A stretch of 58,162 nucleotides of DNA. Origin: Domibacillus indicus. GTDB lineage: Bacteria; Bacillota; Bacilli; Bacillales; Domibacillaceae. Below the pieces are notes generated by a model. It was not told the DNA's origin. It ran no database searches and saw only the letters and a list, made by a program, of their open reading frames with translations. This document shows positions 16,547 through 25,320 of this stretch, piece by piece (the first letter of the stretch is position 1; each line of letters starts with the position of its first letter). The translations under genes and the position numbers were made by a program. The stretch spans positions 1-58,162 of the forward strand of contig NZ_JAMBOO010000026.1 of the NCBI RefSeq assembly GCF_023715895.1. Reading direction: 5' to 3'.

Positions 16547-18007
16547 TTATTCCTGTTTCCACACATCTTTCAATTTCCATGCTGCGAACGAAACGAGCCT
16601 CGCTTCGCCGCCCTCGGCAAATAATTGAACCTTTGTACTTTTTTCATTCGGATAAATACGCCCGGTCATAACCGCTTCTCCGTCATTCACAAACACTTCA
16701 ACCGAAGAACGATCGACAAATATATGCAGTTTCACAACAGCTGATGCTCCAATTTTTGCTTTGCGGATACCGCCGTCCCCTTCACCAGATGAATGTCGGT
16801 CAAAAATGATAGCTTGATCTGCTGCCTCAAAGCGGATCGTCGTTTTTTCCCGGCTGTCTTCTGAGCATCTTACATGCAGGCCAAGCGATGTAGCACTTCG
16901 CGCTTCAAATTCCGCTTTGATTTCCAGACGGTCTCCGGATATATGGAACAGCCGTGTCCCGGAAAGAGGCATTGGACCGGCGATCGTTTTTTCCCGGCGC
17001 AGTTTTTTCAATTCTTCTACAGGCTGCATCACAAGCCGTCCTGATTGGTTAAAGGACAGCTGGCGCGGAATCGTCAGCGCCCCTGCCCAGCCATGTGCCT
17101 GTTCCGGCATAACTGCCTCCCACATATTCATCCAGCCGAATATAATCCGCCGTCCCTGGTCATCCTCAAATGACTGTGCCGCATAAAAATCAAAGCCTTG
17201 ATCAAGCTCGGTAAATTCACCGTGTGTGAATGCAGCCGTTTCGTAATCCAAATCGCCGATCAGCGTTCCGGTCTGGTAAAGGTTTTGATAGCGGTCGCCA
17301 GAAGCTTTAATGCCTTGCGGCGAAACGAGAAGCACATGCCTGCCCTCAAGCTCAAAAAAGTCAGGACATTCAAGCATAAATCCAAGCTTGCCGTCGTTTT
17401 TTACAATAGCCCCGCGGTCCTCCCACAAAAGAAGATCCGCCGACTCATACAAGTGTATACGGCCAAGCTTGTCCTTTTGACTGCCGACAACCATATACCA
17501 TTTCTCTTTATACTTCCACACTTTCGGGTCACGAAAATCAGCTGCGGCTCCCCGGGGAGGAGCAGAAATAATCGGGTTTTGCGGATGCTTCTCGAAATAA
17601 ATGCCATCTGTGCTCGTTGCGATACACTGGACCTCTTTTATTCCGTCTTCATCTTCTGCATGCCCGGTATAAACGAGCGTTAATATGCCATCATTGTCGA
17701 CTGCACTGCCGGAAAAACAGCCGCTTCCGTCATATTCCTCATCTGGCGCAAGCGCAATCGGCAAATGCTCCTAATGAACAAGGTCACGGCTTTTCATATG
17801 TCCCCAATGGATGAAGCCTGGCTTTACATCATACGGGTGATACTGATAAAACACGTGATAGTCACCCCGCCATTGAATAAGACCGTTTGGATCGTTTATC
17901 CAGCGGGCTGGTGCCATAATATGATAACCGAGCCGGTACGGACTGTGTGCTGCCCGCTTCTCATCCTGACGAACAGCGCGATGTGCTTTTTCAATTGCTT
18001 GTTTCAT
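16547..18007 (-). pseudogene. GH32 sucrose-6-phosphate hydrolase interrupted by an amber codon
   Basis: The frame from the ATG at 18007 (GGAGGAGGCGGAATCA upstream) encodes a 486-codon GH32 enzyme with TAG at 17771-17773 (codon 79). The sequence reads KSRDLVH-TAG-EHLPIALAPDE where relatives have DLVHWEHLPIALAPD, so a tryptophan codon is lost. Everything else is intact: the nucleophile motif WINDPNG (Asp39), FRDPKVW (transition-state stabiliser), ECPDFFEL (acid/base Glu) and a C-terminal beta-sandwich with VFVDRSSVEVFVND. Without suppression only a 78-residue fragment and possibly an inactive internal product would be made. A second, intact GH32 gene lies 3 kb away on the other strand. Confidence 0.9.
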
Positions 18008-18290
18008 TGATTCCGCCTCCTCCAAATGCCCAACAGCACTTTAAAAGTCATCTTTTATATGTATGGGAGCCGAAATATCCGCATACATCCGTTCAGCCTT
18101 TCCTGGTATATCGCCTGTCAGCTCCCTCGCAGCAAGCCATGAACTTTTAGAACGCGAAAGCGGGGTATTTTGGTTATTAACCACCCGGAAGTCATGACGA
18201 ACGGCTTTTTTTCTTTTTGTAACAAACGCCAGGCGATTTTGTGTGCTTTAAAATGAAACTCCTCAACTTCCTTAAACCTTCCCTAGCCAT
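18008..18290 (-). other. Long leader between the cre-promoter and the minus-strand GH32 gene
   Basis: If the promoter at 18291-18320 is used, the mRNA has about 275 bases before the GH32 start. I see a short TGGTT/AACCA hairpin near 18170-18182 but no T run and no clear SacT/SacY-type antiterminator site. One minus-strand frame is open for about 70 codons and ends at 18041, without a start codon or recognisable family; it may be chance or a decayed gene. Confidence 0.3.
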
Positions 18291-18320
18291 TTTATAACGC
18301 TTACATTTCATCATTGTCGA
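18291..18320 (-). promoter_or_regulatory. Promoter with overlapping cre site for the minus-strand GH32 gene
   Basis: TCGACA (18315-18320), 18 bases, TATAAA (18291-18296) reads toward the GH32 gene. TGTAAGCGTTATAA (18292-18305) matches the cre consensus TGWNANCGNTNWCA at all but one position and overlaps the -10, a typical layout for CcpA repression. Confidence 0.55.
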
Positions 18321-18456
18321 TTTTTTTCTGTATTTCACCCCAAACGGTGTGAACCTCTTCGCTTCCATAAAATTCTCTTTCTGTATTTCGCTTTCTTTCG
18401 TTTTCTCCCTCCTCTTCAATCATGTATAGTAGAAGATAGAAACGGAGTGGGATTTG

Positions 18457-19455
18457 ATGAAAACCATTGCAGATATTGCCAAAATCGCCGGTGTCGCAAA
18501 AAGCACTGTGTCACGGTTCTTAAACGGCGGTTCGGTCAGTGAAGAAACAAAAAGGAAAATTGAACGGGTCATCAATGAAACAGGCTATACACCGAACGCT
18601 TTTGCCCAGAGCTTAAAAGCGAAACAAACAAACATGATCGGCACAATCGTTCCCCGGCTCGATTCCTACGCTACTTCCCGTACGCTGATGGGGATTGATG
18701 AACGGCTTCGCGAATTAAATTATCATATGCTTGTTTCCAATACGGGACAAGATCTCCAGCGGGAAATTGAAAACATTTATACACTCGCCAAACAAAAAGC
18801 GGCGGGCATTATTCTGCTCGCTACCCAAGTAACAGATGCGCATTTACAAGCGTTTCGCACCATCGATATCCCGGTTCTTCTTGTCGGCCAGCAGCGCGAA
18901 GAGGTATACAGCCTGATCCACGATGATGAAACAGCAGGCTACGCCATTGGTAAATACATTGCCCAGCGCGGACATAAAAAAATTGCTTTTCTTGGGGTCG
19001 GCGAATATGACGTAGCAGTCGGAGTCAAGCGAAAAAAAGGAGTTGCCCAGGCGCTGCGCGAACATGCGGAAGAAGTAGAAGCCCGCTTTTTTGAAACGAC
19101 TTTTAATATGACGGACGCTGCCGAAAAAGCAGAACAGCTTTTTGATGAATTTTCGCCTTCAGCGCTTATTTGTGCCACCGACAATATTGCTTTCGGGGCC
19201 ATGAAAGCAGCCTACCGAAAAAAACAGTATGTTCCAAAAGATATTTCCATTACGGGCTTTGGAGGCTATGAAGTAACCGCTATGATGCATCCTTCTTTAA
19301 CAACCGTCCACATTCATTTTAAAGAAGCCGGCCAGATGGCAGCGGATCATATCACCAAGCTGATCAAAGGTGAAGAGATTCCAAAATTGACCTATTCGCG
19401 ATTTGAACTTGTTTTACGAGAAAGTGTTGACATCCGTACAGATCATCTTTTATAA
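18457..19455 (+). CDS. scrR: LacI-family repressor of the sucrose genes
   Basis: The 332-residue protein begins MKTIADIAKIAGVAKSTVSR, a textbook LacI helix-turn-helix (residues 3-24), followed by a hinge helix (TPNAFAQSLKAKQTN) and a sugar-binding periplasmic-type core ending near 330. The ATG is preferred over the adjacent TTG because GGAG is nine bases upstream. Three copies of the palindrome AACCGGTT lie between this gene and the PTS gene, so it most likely represses scrA-sacA-scrK and perhaps itself; the inducer is probably sucrose-6-phosphate or fructose by analogy with other ScrR proteins. Confidence 0.9.
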   Translation: MKTIADIAKIAGVAKSTVSRFLNGGSVSEETKRKIERVINETGYTPNAFAQSLKAKQTNMIGTIVPRLDSYATSRTLMGIDERLRELNYHMLVSNTGQDLQREIENIYTLAKQKAAGIILLATQVTDAHLQAFRTIDIPVLLVGQQREEVYSLIHDDETAGYAIGKYIAQRGHKKIAFLGVGEYDVAVGVKRKKGVAQALREHAEEVEARFFETTFNMTDAAEKAEQLFDEFSPSALICATDNIAFGAMKAAYRKKQYVPKDISITGFGGYEVTAMMHPSLTTVHIHFKEAGQMAADHITKLIKGEEIPKLTYSRFELVLRESVDIRTDHLL

Positions 19456-19462
19456 TCAAATA

Positions 19463-19548
19463 GAAACCGGTTCCAATTCCGGTTTTCCTATTTACTCGCT
19501 TTTGGAACCGGTTCCTCTTTTTATTTAATGTTTTTAGGAACCGGTTCC
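19463..19548. promoter_or_regulatory. Three LacI-type operators and the scrA promoter region
   Basis: GAAACCGGTTCC (19463-19474), GGAACCGGTTCC (19504-19515) and GGAACCGGTTCC (19537-19548) are near-identical palindromes; the last two are perfect. Their centres are about 41 and 33 bases apart. The first also forms AAACCGG/CCGGTTT with downstream bases (19464-19487), so it may double as the regulator's terminator. TTGGAA (19503-19508), 16 bases, TTTAAT (19525-19530) is a candidate promoter overlapped by the second operator; TATACT at 19570 is another possible -10. Confidence 0.8.
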
Positions 19549-19599
19549 AAATAATCTTACACGTATCGGTTATACTTTACCTACAAAGGAGGAGCTCCA

Positions 19600-21039
19600 A
19601 TGAATTACCCTCAAATTGCACGCGAAACGCTTGAAGCGCTTGGCGGAAAGGAAAACATTGCAGCCGCTGCCCACTGTGCTACACGCCTTCGGCTCGCCCT
19701 GCATGATGAATCGATTGTCGATCAGGAAAAGCTTGACGCGATGGACAGCGTTAAAGGGACTTTTTCTACCGGCGGTCAATACCAAATTATCTTTGGCTCT
19801 GGTACCGTTAACAAGGTATATGCAGAGTTTGCCAAGCTGACTGGTACTGGCGGCATGTCAACAGCTGATGTGAAAAGCGCCGGCGCCAAGAAAATGAACC
19901 CTCTCCAGCGGTTTGTAAAAATGCTGTCTGATATTTTTGTACCGATTATTCCAGCCATCGTTGCCGGCGGTCTGTTGATGGGAATCAATAACCTGCTCAC
20001 AGCGCAGGGACTGTTTGTAGATGGCAAGTCACTGATTGAAGCTTATCCAAATATGGCTGATTTAGCAGCTCTTATTAATACATTTGCCAATGCTGCCTTT
20101 GTGTTTCTCCCTATTTTAATTGGTTTTTCTGCAACCCAGCGCTTCGGCGGCAACCCTTATCTTGGCGCCACGCTCGGTATGCTGATGGTTCACCCGGATT
20201 TATTGAATGCTTACAATATTGCAGATGCTCTAGCTAAAAACGAAATTCCTGTCTGGTCTATTTTCGGATTTGAAATTGAAAAAATCGGTTACCAGGGTAC
20301 GGTTCTTCCCGTTCTCGCTGCTTCCTTTATTCTGGCTAAAGTGGAACTATCCCTTCGTAAAATTGTTCCGTCGATCTTTGATAACTTACTGACGCCGCTT
20401 TTAACCATTTTCATTACAGGTATTTTAACGTTTACACTTGTAGGCCCGCTTACTCGTACAGCCGGCAACCTGCTGTCTGATGGTATGATCTGGCTTTATG
20501 ATACGACCGGTTTTGTAGGAGGCGCTCTGTTTGGCCTGCTTTACGCACCTATTGTCATCACCGGTATGCATCACAGCTTTATTGCCGTTGAAACACAACT
20601 TCTTGCGGATATAGCAAAAACAGGCGGCTCCTTTATCTTCGTTGTAGCGACTATGTCAAACGTCGCTCAAGGAGCGGCTACACTTGCTGTCTTTATGAGA
20701 ACAAAAAACAAAAAATTAAAAGGAACAGCTTCTGCTGCAGGTGTTTCAGCCTTGCTTGGCATTACAGAACCTGCCCTGTTCGGAGTAAATTTAAAGCTTC
20801 GCTATCCGTTTATTGGTGCGTTGATCGGTTCTTCTGTAGCAACGGCGTATGTGACATTCTTTAAAGTAAAAGCGATTGCGCTTGGCGCAGCCGGTCTTCC
20901 GGGCATCATTTCCATTCAGCATGGAGGACTTGTTCAATATGTGATTGGGATGCTTATTTCGATTGTAGTTGCTTTTGCTGTAACGATGATCCTTGGGAAA
21001 CGTGATGAGAAAAAGCAGGCTGTGCAAAAAGCAGCATAA
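19600..21039 (+). CDS. scrA: PTS sucrose-family transporter, EIIBC
   Basis: The 479-residue protein has an N-terminal EIIB domain with the phosphorylated cysteine at residue 26 in AAAHCATRLRLAL, and a C-terminal EIIC domain from about residue 105 with ten or so membrane segments and the sugar-channel motif GITEPALFGVNLKLRYPF. It lacks an EIIA domain, so a separate glucose-type EIIA must phosphorylate it, as for B. subtilis SacP. It imports and phosphorylates a beta-fructoside, most likely sucrose, given the GH32 enzyme and fructokinase that follow. The start has a strong AAAGGAGGAG site. Confidence 0.92.
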   Translation: MNYPQIARETLEALGGKENIAAAAHCATRLRLALHDESIVDQEKLDAMDSVKGTFSTGGQYQIIFGSGTVNKVYAEFAKLTGTGGMSTADVKSAGAKKMNPLQRFVKMLSDIFVPIIPAIVAGGLLMGINNLLTAQGLFVDGKSLIEAYPNMADLAALINTFANAAFVFLPILIGFSATQRFGGNPYLGATLGMLMVHPDLLNAYNIADALAKNEIPVWSIFGFEIEKIGYQGTVLPVLAASFILAKVELSLRKIVPSIFDNLLTPLLTIFITGILTFTLVGPLTRTAGNLLSDGMIWLYDTTGFVGGALFGLLYAPIVITGMHHSFIAVETQLLADIAKTGGSFIFVVATMSNVAQGAATLAVFMRTKNKKLKGTASAAGVSALLGITEPALFGVNLKLRYPFIGALIGSSVATAYVTFFKVKAIALGAAGLPGIISIQHGGLVQYVIGMLISIVVAFAVTMILGKRDEKKQAVQKAA

Positions 21040-21044
21040 CATTT

Positions 21045-21071
21045 AGGTGGAGAAGATTTCTCCACCTCCTT
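21045..21071 (+). terminator. Hairpin between scrA and sacA, possible attenuator
   Basis: A perfect 10-bp stem AGGTGGAGAA/TTCTCCACCT with a three-base loop begins five bases after the scrA stop and is followed by CCTTTTC. The T run is weak, so it may reduce rather than stop transcription into sacA, or protect the upstream mRNA end. Confidence 0.6.
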
Positions 21072-21100
21072 TTCATTTTAATAAGTATGAGGTGATCAGA

Positions 21101-22573
21101 TTGCAATGGACAACAGAACAACGTTATACACGACTTGAAGACATATCTAAATCAGAGTTGGCTGCTTTAAAAAAACAGGTGGATGGTTCCCCGTGGCGGC
21201 AAACTTATCATATTCAGCCCGAAACAGGATTGTTAAATGATCCGAACGGCTTTTCTTTTTATAATGGTGAATATCATTTATTTTACCAGTGGTTCCCGCT
21301 TGGCCCTGTTCACGGCATTAAATACTGGTATCACACAAAATCAAAAGATCTCGTTCATTGGGAAAATGCCGGTATCGCGATTCGGCCAGATAGTGACCTT
21401 GACAGTCATGGTGCTTACTCTGGCAGCGGTATCGTGCACAATGACCAATTGTACTTAATATATACCGGCAATACACGTGATGAGCAATGGGTGCGGCATC
21501 CGAAGCAGAATATTGCCATTATGGACAAGCAGGGCATTATTCAAAAAAAGCAAAAACCAGTGATTCATGAAGTGCCGCCCGGCTATACCGATCATTTCCG
21601 CGATCCAAAAGTATGGAAAGAAAATGGGCTTTTTTATGCCATTATCGGTGCCCAGCGGACAAACCTGACGGGCTGCGTCGTGCTCTACAGCTCCCCGGAT
21701 ATGGAAACATGGACATTCGAAGGTGAAATTAAAACCGCCCTTCCCCACTTTGGTTATATGTGGGAATGCCCCGATTACTTTACGATTGATGGACAAGGTG
21801 TCCTTGTTTTTTCACCGCAGGGCATTGCGCCGGAAGGCGATTGCTATCATAATATTTATCAATCCGGCTATGTTCTCGGGAATCTTGATATTGAAACACA
21901 AAGCATAGATCATGGCGTATTCGCTGAGCTGGACCGCGGCTTTGATTTTTATGCACCGCAAACAATGGAAGCGCCGGATGGACGGCGTATTTTAGTCGGC
22001 TGGATGGGACTTCCTGAAATGTCTTATCCAACGGATTCACATGGCTGGGCGCACTGCCTGACCCTGCCCCGGGAAATCACGATTGAAAACGGGCGGCTTA
22101 TGCAAAGACCAGTCCGGGAGCTTGAGCGCCTGCGCGGTGTTCAAATGGAAGCTTCAGCTGATCTTTGTGATGAGGTACAGACTTTTGACAGCTTCAACGG
22201 CACAGCTTTTGAAATGATTTGTTCGTTTGAGCTGGAGGATGCAGATTCATGCGGAATTGAAATTCGCGTAAGCGAAGAAGAAAAAACCGTTATTACGTAC
22301 GACGCCCTCAAGCAAAAGGTCCATTTGGATAGAACTTATTCTGGTGCGCTTATGGATTCGCCATATGGAACTGTGCGCAGCTGCTCGTTAGCGGGGGACA
22401 AAGTGACGTTTCGTTTATTTGTGGATTCCTCTTCCCTTGAGCTCTTTGTAAACGATGGAGCCGAAGTTTTTACAAGCCGTATTTTTCCAAGCAGGGACTC
22501 GGCAGGCATCCGCTTTTTTGCAAAAGGCGGCCGCGCGTCATGCCAGGCGGTAAAATGGACGATAGGAGAGTAA
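21101..22573 (+). CDS. sacA: Sucrose-6-phosphate hydrolase, GH32 (intact copy)
   Basis: I choose the TTG at 21101 as start because AGGTGATC, a near-perfect Shine-Dalgarno site, is just upstream; a longer frame would begin inside the preceding hairpin. The 490-residue enzyme has the GH32 triad LLNDPNGFSFYNGEYHLFYQ (nucleophile Asp), FRDPKVW and MWECPDYF (acid/base Glu), plus the C-terminal beta-sandwich with LFVDSSSLELFVND. It cleaves sucrose-6-phosphate from the PTS into glucose-6-phosphate and fructose. The kinase gene starts one base after its stop codon. Confidence 0.93.
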   Translation: MQWTTEQRYTRLEDISKSELAALKKQVDGSPWRQTYHIQPETGLLNDPNGFSFYNGEYHLFYQWFPLGPVHGIKYWYHTKSKDLVHWENAGIAIRPDSDLDSHGAYSGSGIVHNDQLYLIYTGNTRDEQWVRHPKQNIAIMDKQGIIQKKQKPVIHEVPPGYTDHFRDPKVWKENGLFYAIIGAQRTNLTGCVVLYSSPDMETWTFEGEIKTALPHFGYMWECPDYFTIDGQGVLVFSPQGIAPEGDCYHNIYQSGYVLGNLDIETQSIDHGVFAELDRGFDFYAPQTMEAPDGRRILVGWMGLPEMSYPTDSHGWAHCLTLPREITIENGRLMQRPVRELERLRGVQMEASADLCDEVQTFDSFNGTAFEMICSFELEDADSCGIEIRVSEEEKTVITYDALKQKVHLDRTYSGALMDSPYGTVRSCSLAGDKVTFRLFVDSSSLELFVNDGAEVFTSRIFPSRDSAGIRFFAKGGRASCQAVKWTIGE

Positions 22574-22574
22574 A

Positions 22575-23561
22575 ATGAGTACATTATTTTCAATTGGAGA
22601 AGTATTAATTGATTTTATCCCACAGCAAAAAGGGCTGGCTCTTAAAGATGTCGTATCCTTTGAACGCGCACCCGGCGGAGCCCCGGCCAATGTGGCCGCT
22701 GCTGTTTCAAAACTCGGCGGGCACTCCGCCATGCTGACGAAGCTTGGCTCCGATGCATTCGGTGATTTTTTATTGGAGAAGCTGGTTGAAGCAGGTGTGG
22801 AAACCAAGCACATTATCCGCACAGGTGAAGCCAATACGGCTCTTGCGTTCGTTTCCCTCCGTGAAGATGGTGAACGGGACTTTTCTTTTTACCGGAAGCC
22901 TTGTGCAGATTTGTTGATGACAGCAGACGAAGTGGACGAATCCTTGTTTCACCCCGGTGACATTCTGCACTTTTGTTCCGTTGATTTAGTTGAAAGTCCA
23001 ATGAAGCATGCGCATATTAAAGCAATCGACCGGGCTAAACAGCGCGGTGCTTTTATCAGCTTTGATCCAAATGTGCGGCTTCCGCTTTGGGAGGATCCGA
23101 ATGCGTGCCGCGAAACCATTTTAGCGTTCATACCAAAAGCGCATCTGATCAAAATTTCAGATGAAGAGCTTGAATTTATTACAGGTATTTCAGAGGAAAA
23201 AGCGGCTATTGCTTCCCTGTTTACAGGAGATGTAAAAGCGGTCGTGTATACACGCGGTGCAGCAGGTGCCTCACTGTTTGTAAACGGAACAGAAATCCAA
23301 GCAGACGGCTTTGCTGTACAGGTACAGGATACCACTGGTGCCGGGGATGCTTTTATTGGCGGCTTTTTATTTCAACTGCTTCAGGCCGGTGCCAATTTAG
23401 AAAACGTCTCTTCTCTTCTTGAACAGCGCGGAGAAGAAATCGTCCGTTTTGCCAATGCAGCCGGTGCCATTACGACCACCGGCAAAGGAGCCATCTCTTC
23501 CCTGCCTTCCCTGCAGCAAATAGAAAACATGCTTAATGAAGTTGATTCAGATACAAAATAA
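22575..23561 (+). CDS. scrK: Fructokinase, PfkB family
   Basis: The 328-residue protein has the PfkB signatures: GGAPANVAAAVSKLGG near residues 35-50 and DTTGAGDAFIGGFLFQLL near 252-269 with the catalytic Asp. It phosphorylates the fructose released by SacA so it can enter glycolysis. The ATG is one base after the sacA stop, with AGGAGAG inside the end of sacA, so the two are coupled. A strong terminator follows. Confidence 0.93.
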   Translation: MSTLFSIGEVLIDFIPQQKGLALKDVVSFERAPGGAPANVAAAVSKLGGHSAMLTKLGSDAFGDFLLEKLVEAGVETKHIIRTGEANTALAFVSLREDGERDFSFYRKPCADLLMTADEVDESLFHPGDILHFCSVDLVESPMKHAHIKAIDRAKQRGAFISFDPNVRLPLWEDPNACRETILAFIPKAHLIKISDEELEFITGISEEKAAIASLFTGDVKAVVYTRGAAGASLFVNGTEIQADGFAVQVQDTTGAGDAFIGGFLFQLLQAGANLENVSSLLEQRGEEIVRFANAAGAITTTGKGAISSLPSLQQIENMLNEVDSDTK

Positions 23562-23590
23562 AAAGCACCGCCCGTTTGGGCGGTGCTTTT
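23561..23590. terminator. Bidirectional terminator after scrK
   Basis: A 13-bp stem AAAAGCACCGCCC/GGGCGGTGCTTTT with loop GTTT lies between the scrK stop and the stop of the convergent SLH gene. Confidence 0.92.
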
Positions 23591-24606
23591 TATTTTGCGT
23601 TCATCGCATTGTAGATGGCCACTGTAAATGCCTGACGTGTTGCATTGTGTGTTCCATAAAACTTGTCGCCTTTAAAAAAGCCGGTTTTATCAATAGAAGC
23701 CATAGAAACGATGCCTTCGTATGCCCAATGGCCTGCCTTAATGTCTGTATACACAACATTTGCTGCCGCCGTTTCAGACACTTTTAAGTTAAAAGCACGC
23801 TGGATCAAAGATGCCATTTCGTTTCTTGTCATTTCTTCTTCTAAGCCGAATGTTTTTTCTCCGTAGCCATTCATAATGCCCGCTTCATGAACCGCTGCTA
23901 TATCTACAGCAAACCGGTTTGTTTTCGGCACATCTGTAAAGTAGCTCATTTTTTCTGGTTTCAAACCAAGTACACGGTTGATAATGGCTGCGGCTTGTCC
24001 GCGCGTTATTTTTTCGTCCGGCGCGAACGTATCGGTTGTAAATCCGTTAATAACTCCCTGTTCCGTCAATGATTTAATCGCATTGTACGCAAGGTCTGTT
24101 TTTTCTACATCTGTAAACCATTCCGGTGCTTGTTCTTCTTTAATTACGCGTTTAGCGCCTGCATATCTCGGAGACCAGTATGAATCGCCATCTAGCGGAA
24201 CAAGCGCGATGCCTTTGCTTGATGTGGCATTCAATACTTGGTTGTTGCCTGCGTATACCCCAACATGGGAGATGCCTTTTTTATATGTGTTAGCGTAAAA
24301 AACAAGATCGCCAACCTGAAGATCGCTTTTGGCTACTGCTGTGCCTGCATTGTACTGTTCACCTGTTGTGCGCGGCAAAGAAATGTCAGCAGCATGTTTA
24401 TAAATATATTGAACGAAACCGGAGCAGTCGAATCCTTTTGGCGTTGTGCCGCCAAACACGTACTCTACACCCATGAACGTTTTCCCAAAAGCAACAACTG
24501 ATTCACCAATGGACGCGGCTTCTGCTTTAACAGATGCCAATGGGGACACGCTAAAAAACAAGATGACCGCTAAAAATGAAAGAATTGCTTTCTTGCAACT
24601 GTTCAC
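23590..24606 (-). CDS. Secreted NlpC/P60 endopeptidase with three SLH domains
   Basis: The GTG start (AGGAGGTACATA upstream) gives 338 residues. Residues 1-31 are a Sec signal peptide ending around A-E-A-A-S. The NlpC/P60 domain has the catalytic Cys61 in GFDCSGFVQY and His114 in GISHVGVYAG, followed by LNATSSKG. From about residue 165 three S-layer homology repeats follow, with TRGQAAAIINRVLGL, TRNEMASLIQRAFNL and TRQAFTVAIYNAM. The protein is likely held on the cell wall by SLH binding to secondary wall polymer and cuts D,L-endopeptide links in peptidoglycan. A shorter homologue lacking the catalytic residues is encoded at 27166-27642. Confidence 0.93.
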   Translation of the reverse strand: MNSCKKAILSFLAVILFFSVSPLASVKAEAASIGESVVAFGKTFMGVEYVFGGTTPKGFDCSGFVQYIYKHAADISLPRTTGEQYNAGTAVAKSDLQVGDLVFYANTYKKGISHVGVYAGNNQVLNATSSKGIALVPLDGDSYWSPRYAGAKRVIKEEQAPEWFTDVEKTDLAYNAIKSLTEQGVINGFTTDTFAPDEKITRGQAAAIINRVLGLKPEKMSYFTDVPKTNRFAVDIAAVHEAGIMNGYGEKTFGLEEEMTRNEMASLIQRAFNLKVSETAAANVVYTDIKAGHWAYEGIVSMASIDKTGFFKGDKFYGTHNATRQAFTVAIYNAMNAK

Positions 24607-24756
24607 TATGTACCTCCTAATTTCCTATTCTTTTTTCTCTACTTAATTCCTCATAAATCTTATTCTAGCAAAAATAAACATTACGGTGTTTTACGGTAAA
24701 ATTACAAATTTCGATCTTTTTGTAATAATTTATCCTTATTTTTCCTATAAAAACCC

Positions 24757-24789
24757 ATAAAAAAAGAACTGGGGAGCAGCAGTTCTTTT
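24757..24789 (-). terminator. Terminator after the DUF202 gene
   Basis: Minus-strand AAAAGAACTG pairs with CAGTTCTTTT around CTGCTCCC and is followed by a T run. The interval 24607-24756 upstream of the SLH gene holds its AT-rich promoter region and no gene. Confidence 0.8.
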
Positions 24790-25150
24790 AAGAAAAAACA
24801 AATGATATATACACTCCGAACAGCAAAATTAAAGTGACAATGATACCTGTCAGGAGCAAAATACTCGCTTTTTCAGGCTTGAACATCTCGTTGTCTATCG
24901 CCTTGGCTTTAATAAAATAACTGCGTGTAGAAAAAGCAAGGACCAGCAGTCCTGATAGAATAGCAGCAAACCCGACTATGTCTGCCAGGAGATCGGCACG
25001 TGTCGAATGCCGGGACAAAAAACTAAAGTGAAGGTTGCTGATTAAAAACCCGATTCCTATAATGGCAATGGCCGTTCTTGTCCATGCCAAATAAGTGCGT
25101 TCATTCGCCAAATGCTGCTGAACAAAAGCAGTGCTTTTTGTTTTTGTCAT
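24788..25150 (-). CDS. DUF202/YidH-family membrane protein
   Basis: The 120-residue protein has the family start HLANERTYLAWTRTAIAIIGIGF and three membrane segments (about 24-45, 58-78 and 95-118). This is the YidH/DUF202 architecture; the function is unknown. The ATG follows GAGGAGGGAATC. It is monocistronic and diverges from murB. Confidence 0.88.
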   Translation of the reverse strand: MTKTKSTAFVQQHLANERTYLAWTRTAIAIIGIGFLISNLHFSFLSRHSTRADLLADIVGFAAILSGLLVLAFSTRSYFIKAKAIDNEMFKPEKASILLLTGIIVTLILLFGVYISFVFS

Positions 25151-25257
25151 TGTGTCGATTCCCTCCTCTTCAACCGTTTAAGGCAGGCACCCATTTGTCT
25201 ATACTTACATACAATACCCTGAAAAATGGGGAACATTTCTCAAATCGTGAAAGATCA

Positions 25258-25286
25258 TTAACGAATTCCCTCATATCCTTTATAAT
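25258..25286 (+). promoter_or_regulatory. Sigma-A promoter of murB
   Basis: TTAACG (25258-25263), 17 bases, TATAAT (25281-25286). It places the mRNA start near 25293, just ahead of the GGAAGGTGA ribosome site at about 25306-25314. Confidence 0.6.
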
Positions 25287-25320
25287 AGAGAGGATTATGA
25301 GAAAAGGAAGGTGAGCAGCT

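Noticed and set aside
17771-17773. Pyrrolysine as the meaning of the in-frame TAG codons
   Set aside because: Both sites align with Trp, there is no pylTSBCD-like gene here, and pyrrolysine use is not known in this kind of Bacillaceae.
18041-18250. Open minus-strand frame of about 70 codons in the leader of the broken GH32 gene
   Set aside because: No start codon with a ribosome site and no recognised family; overlapping frames are about equally open, so chance cannot be excluded.
18192-18419. 75-codon minus-strand open frame spanning the cre-promoter
   Set aside because: Very basic, low-complexity (KKKKSRSS end) and overlaps a promoter and cre site; no family resemblance.
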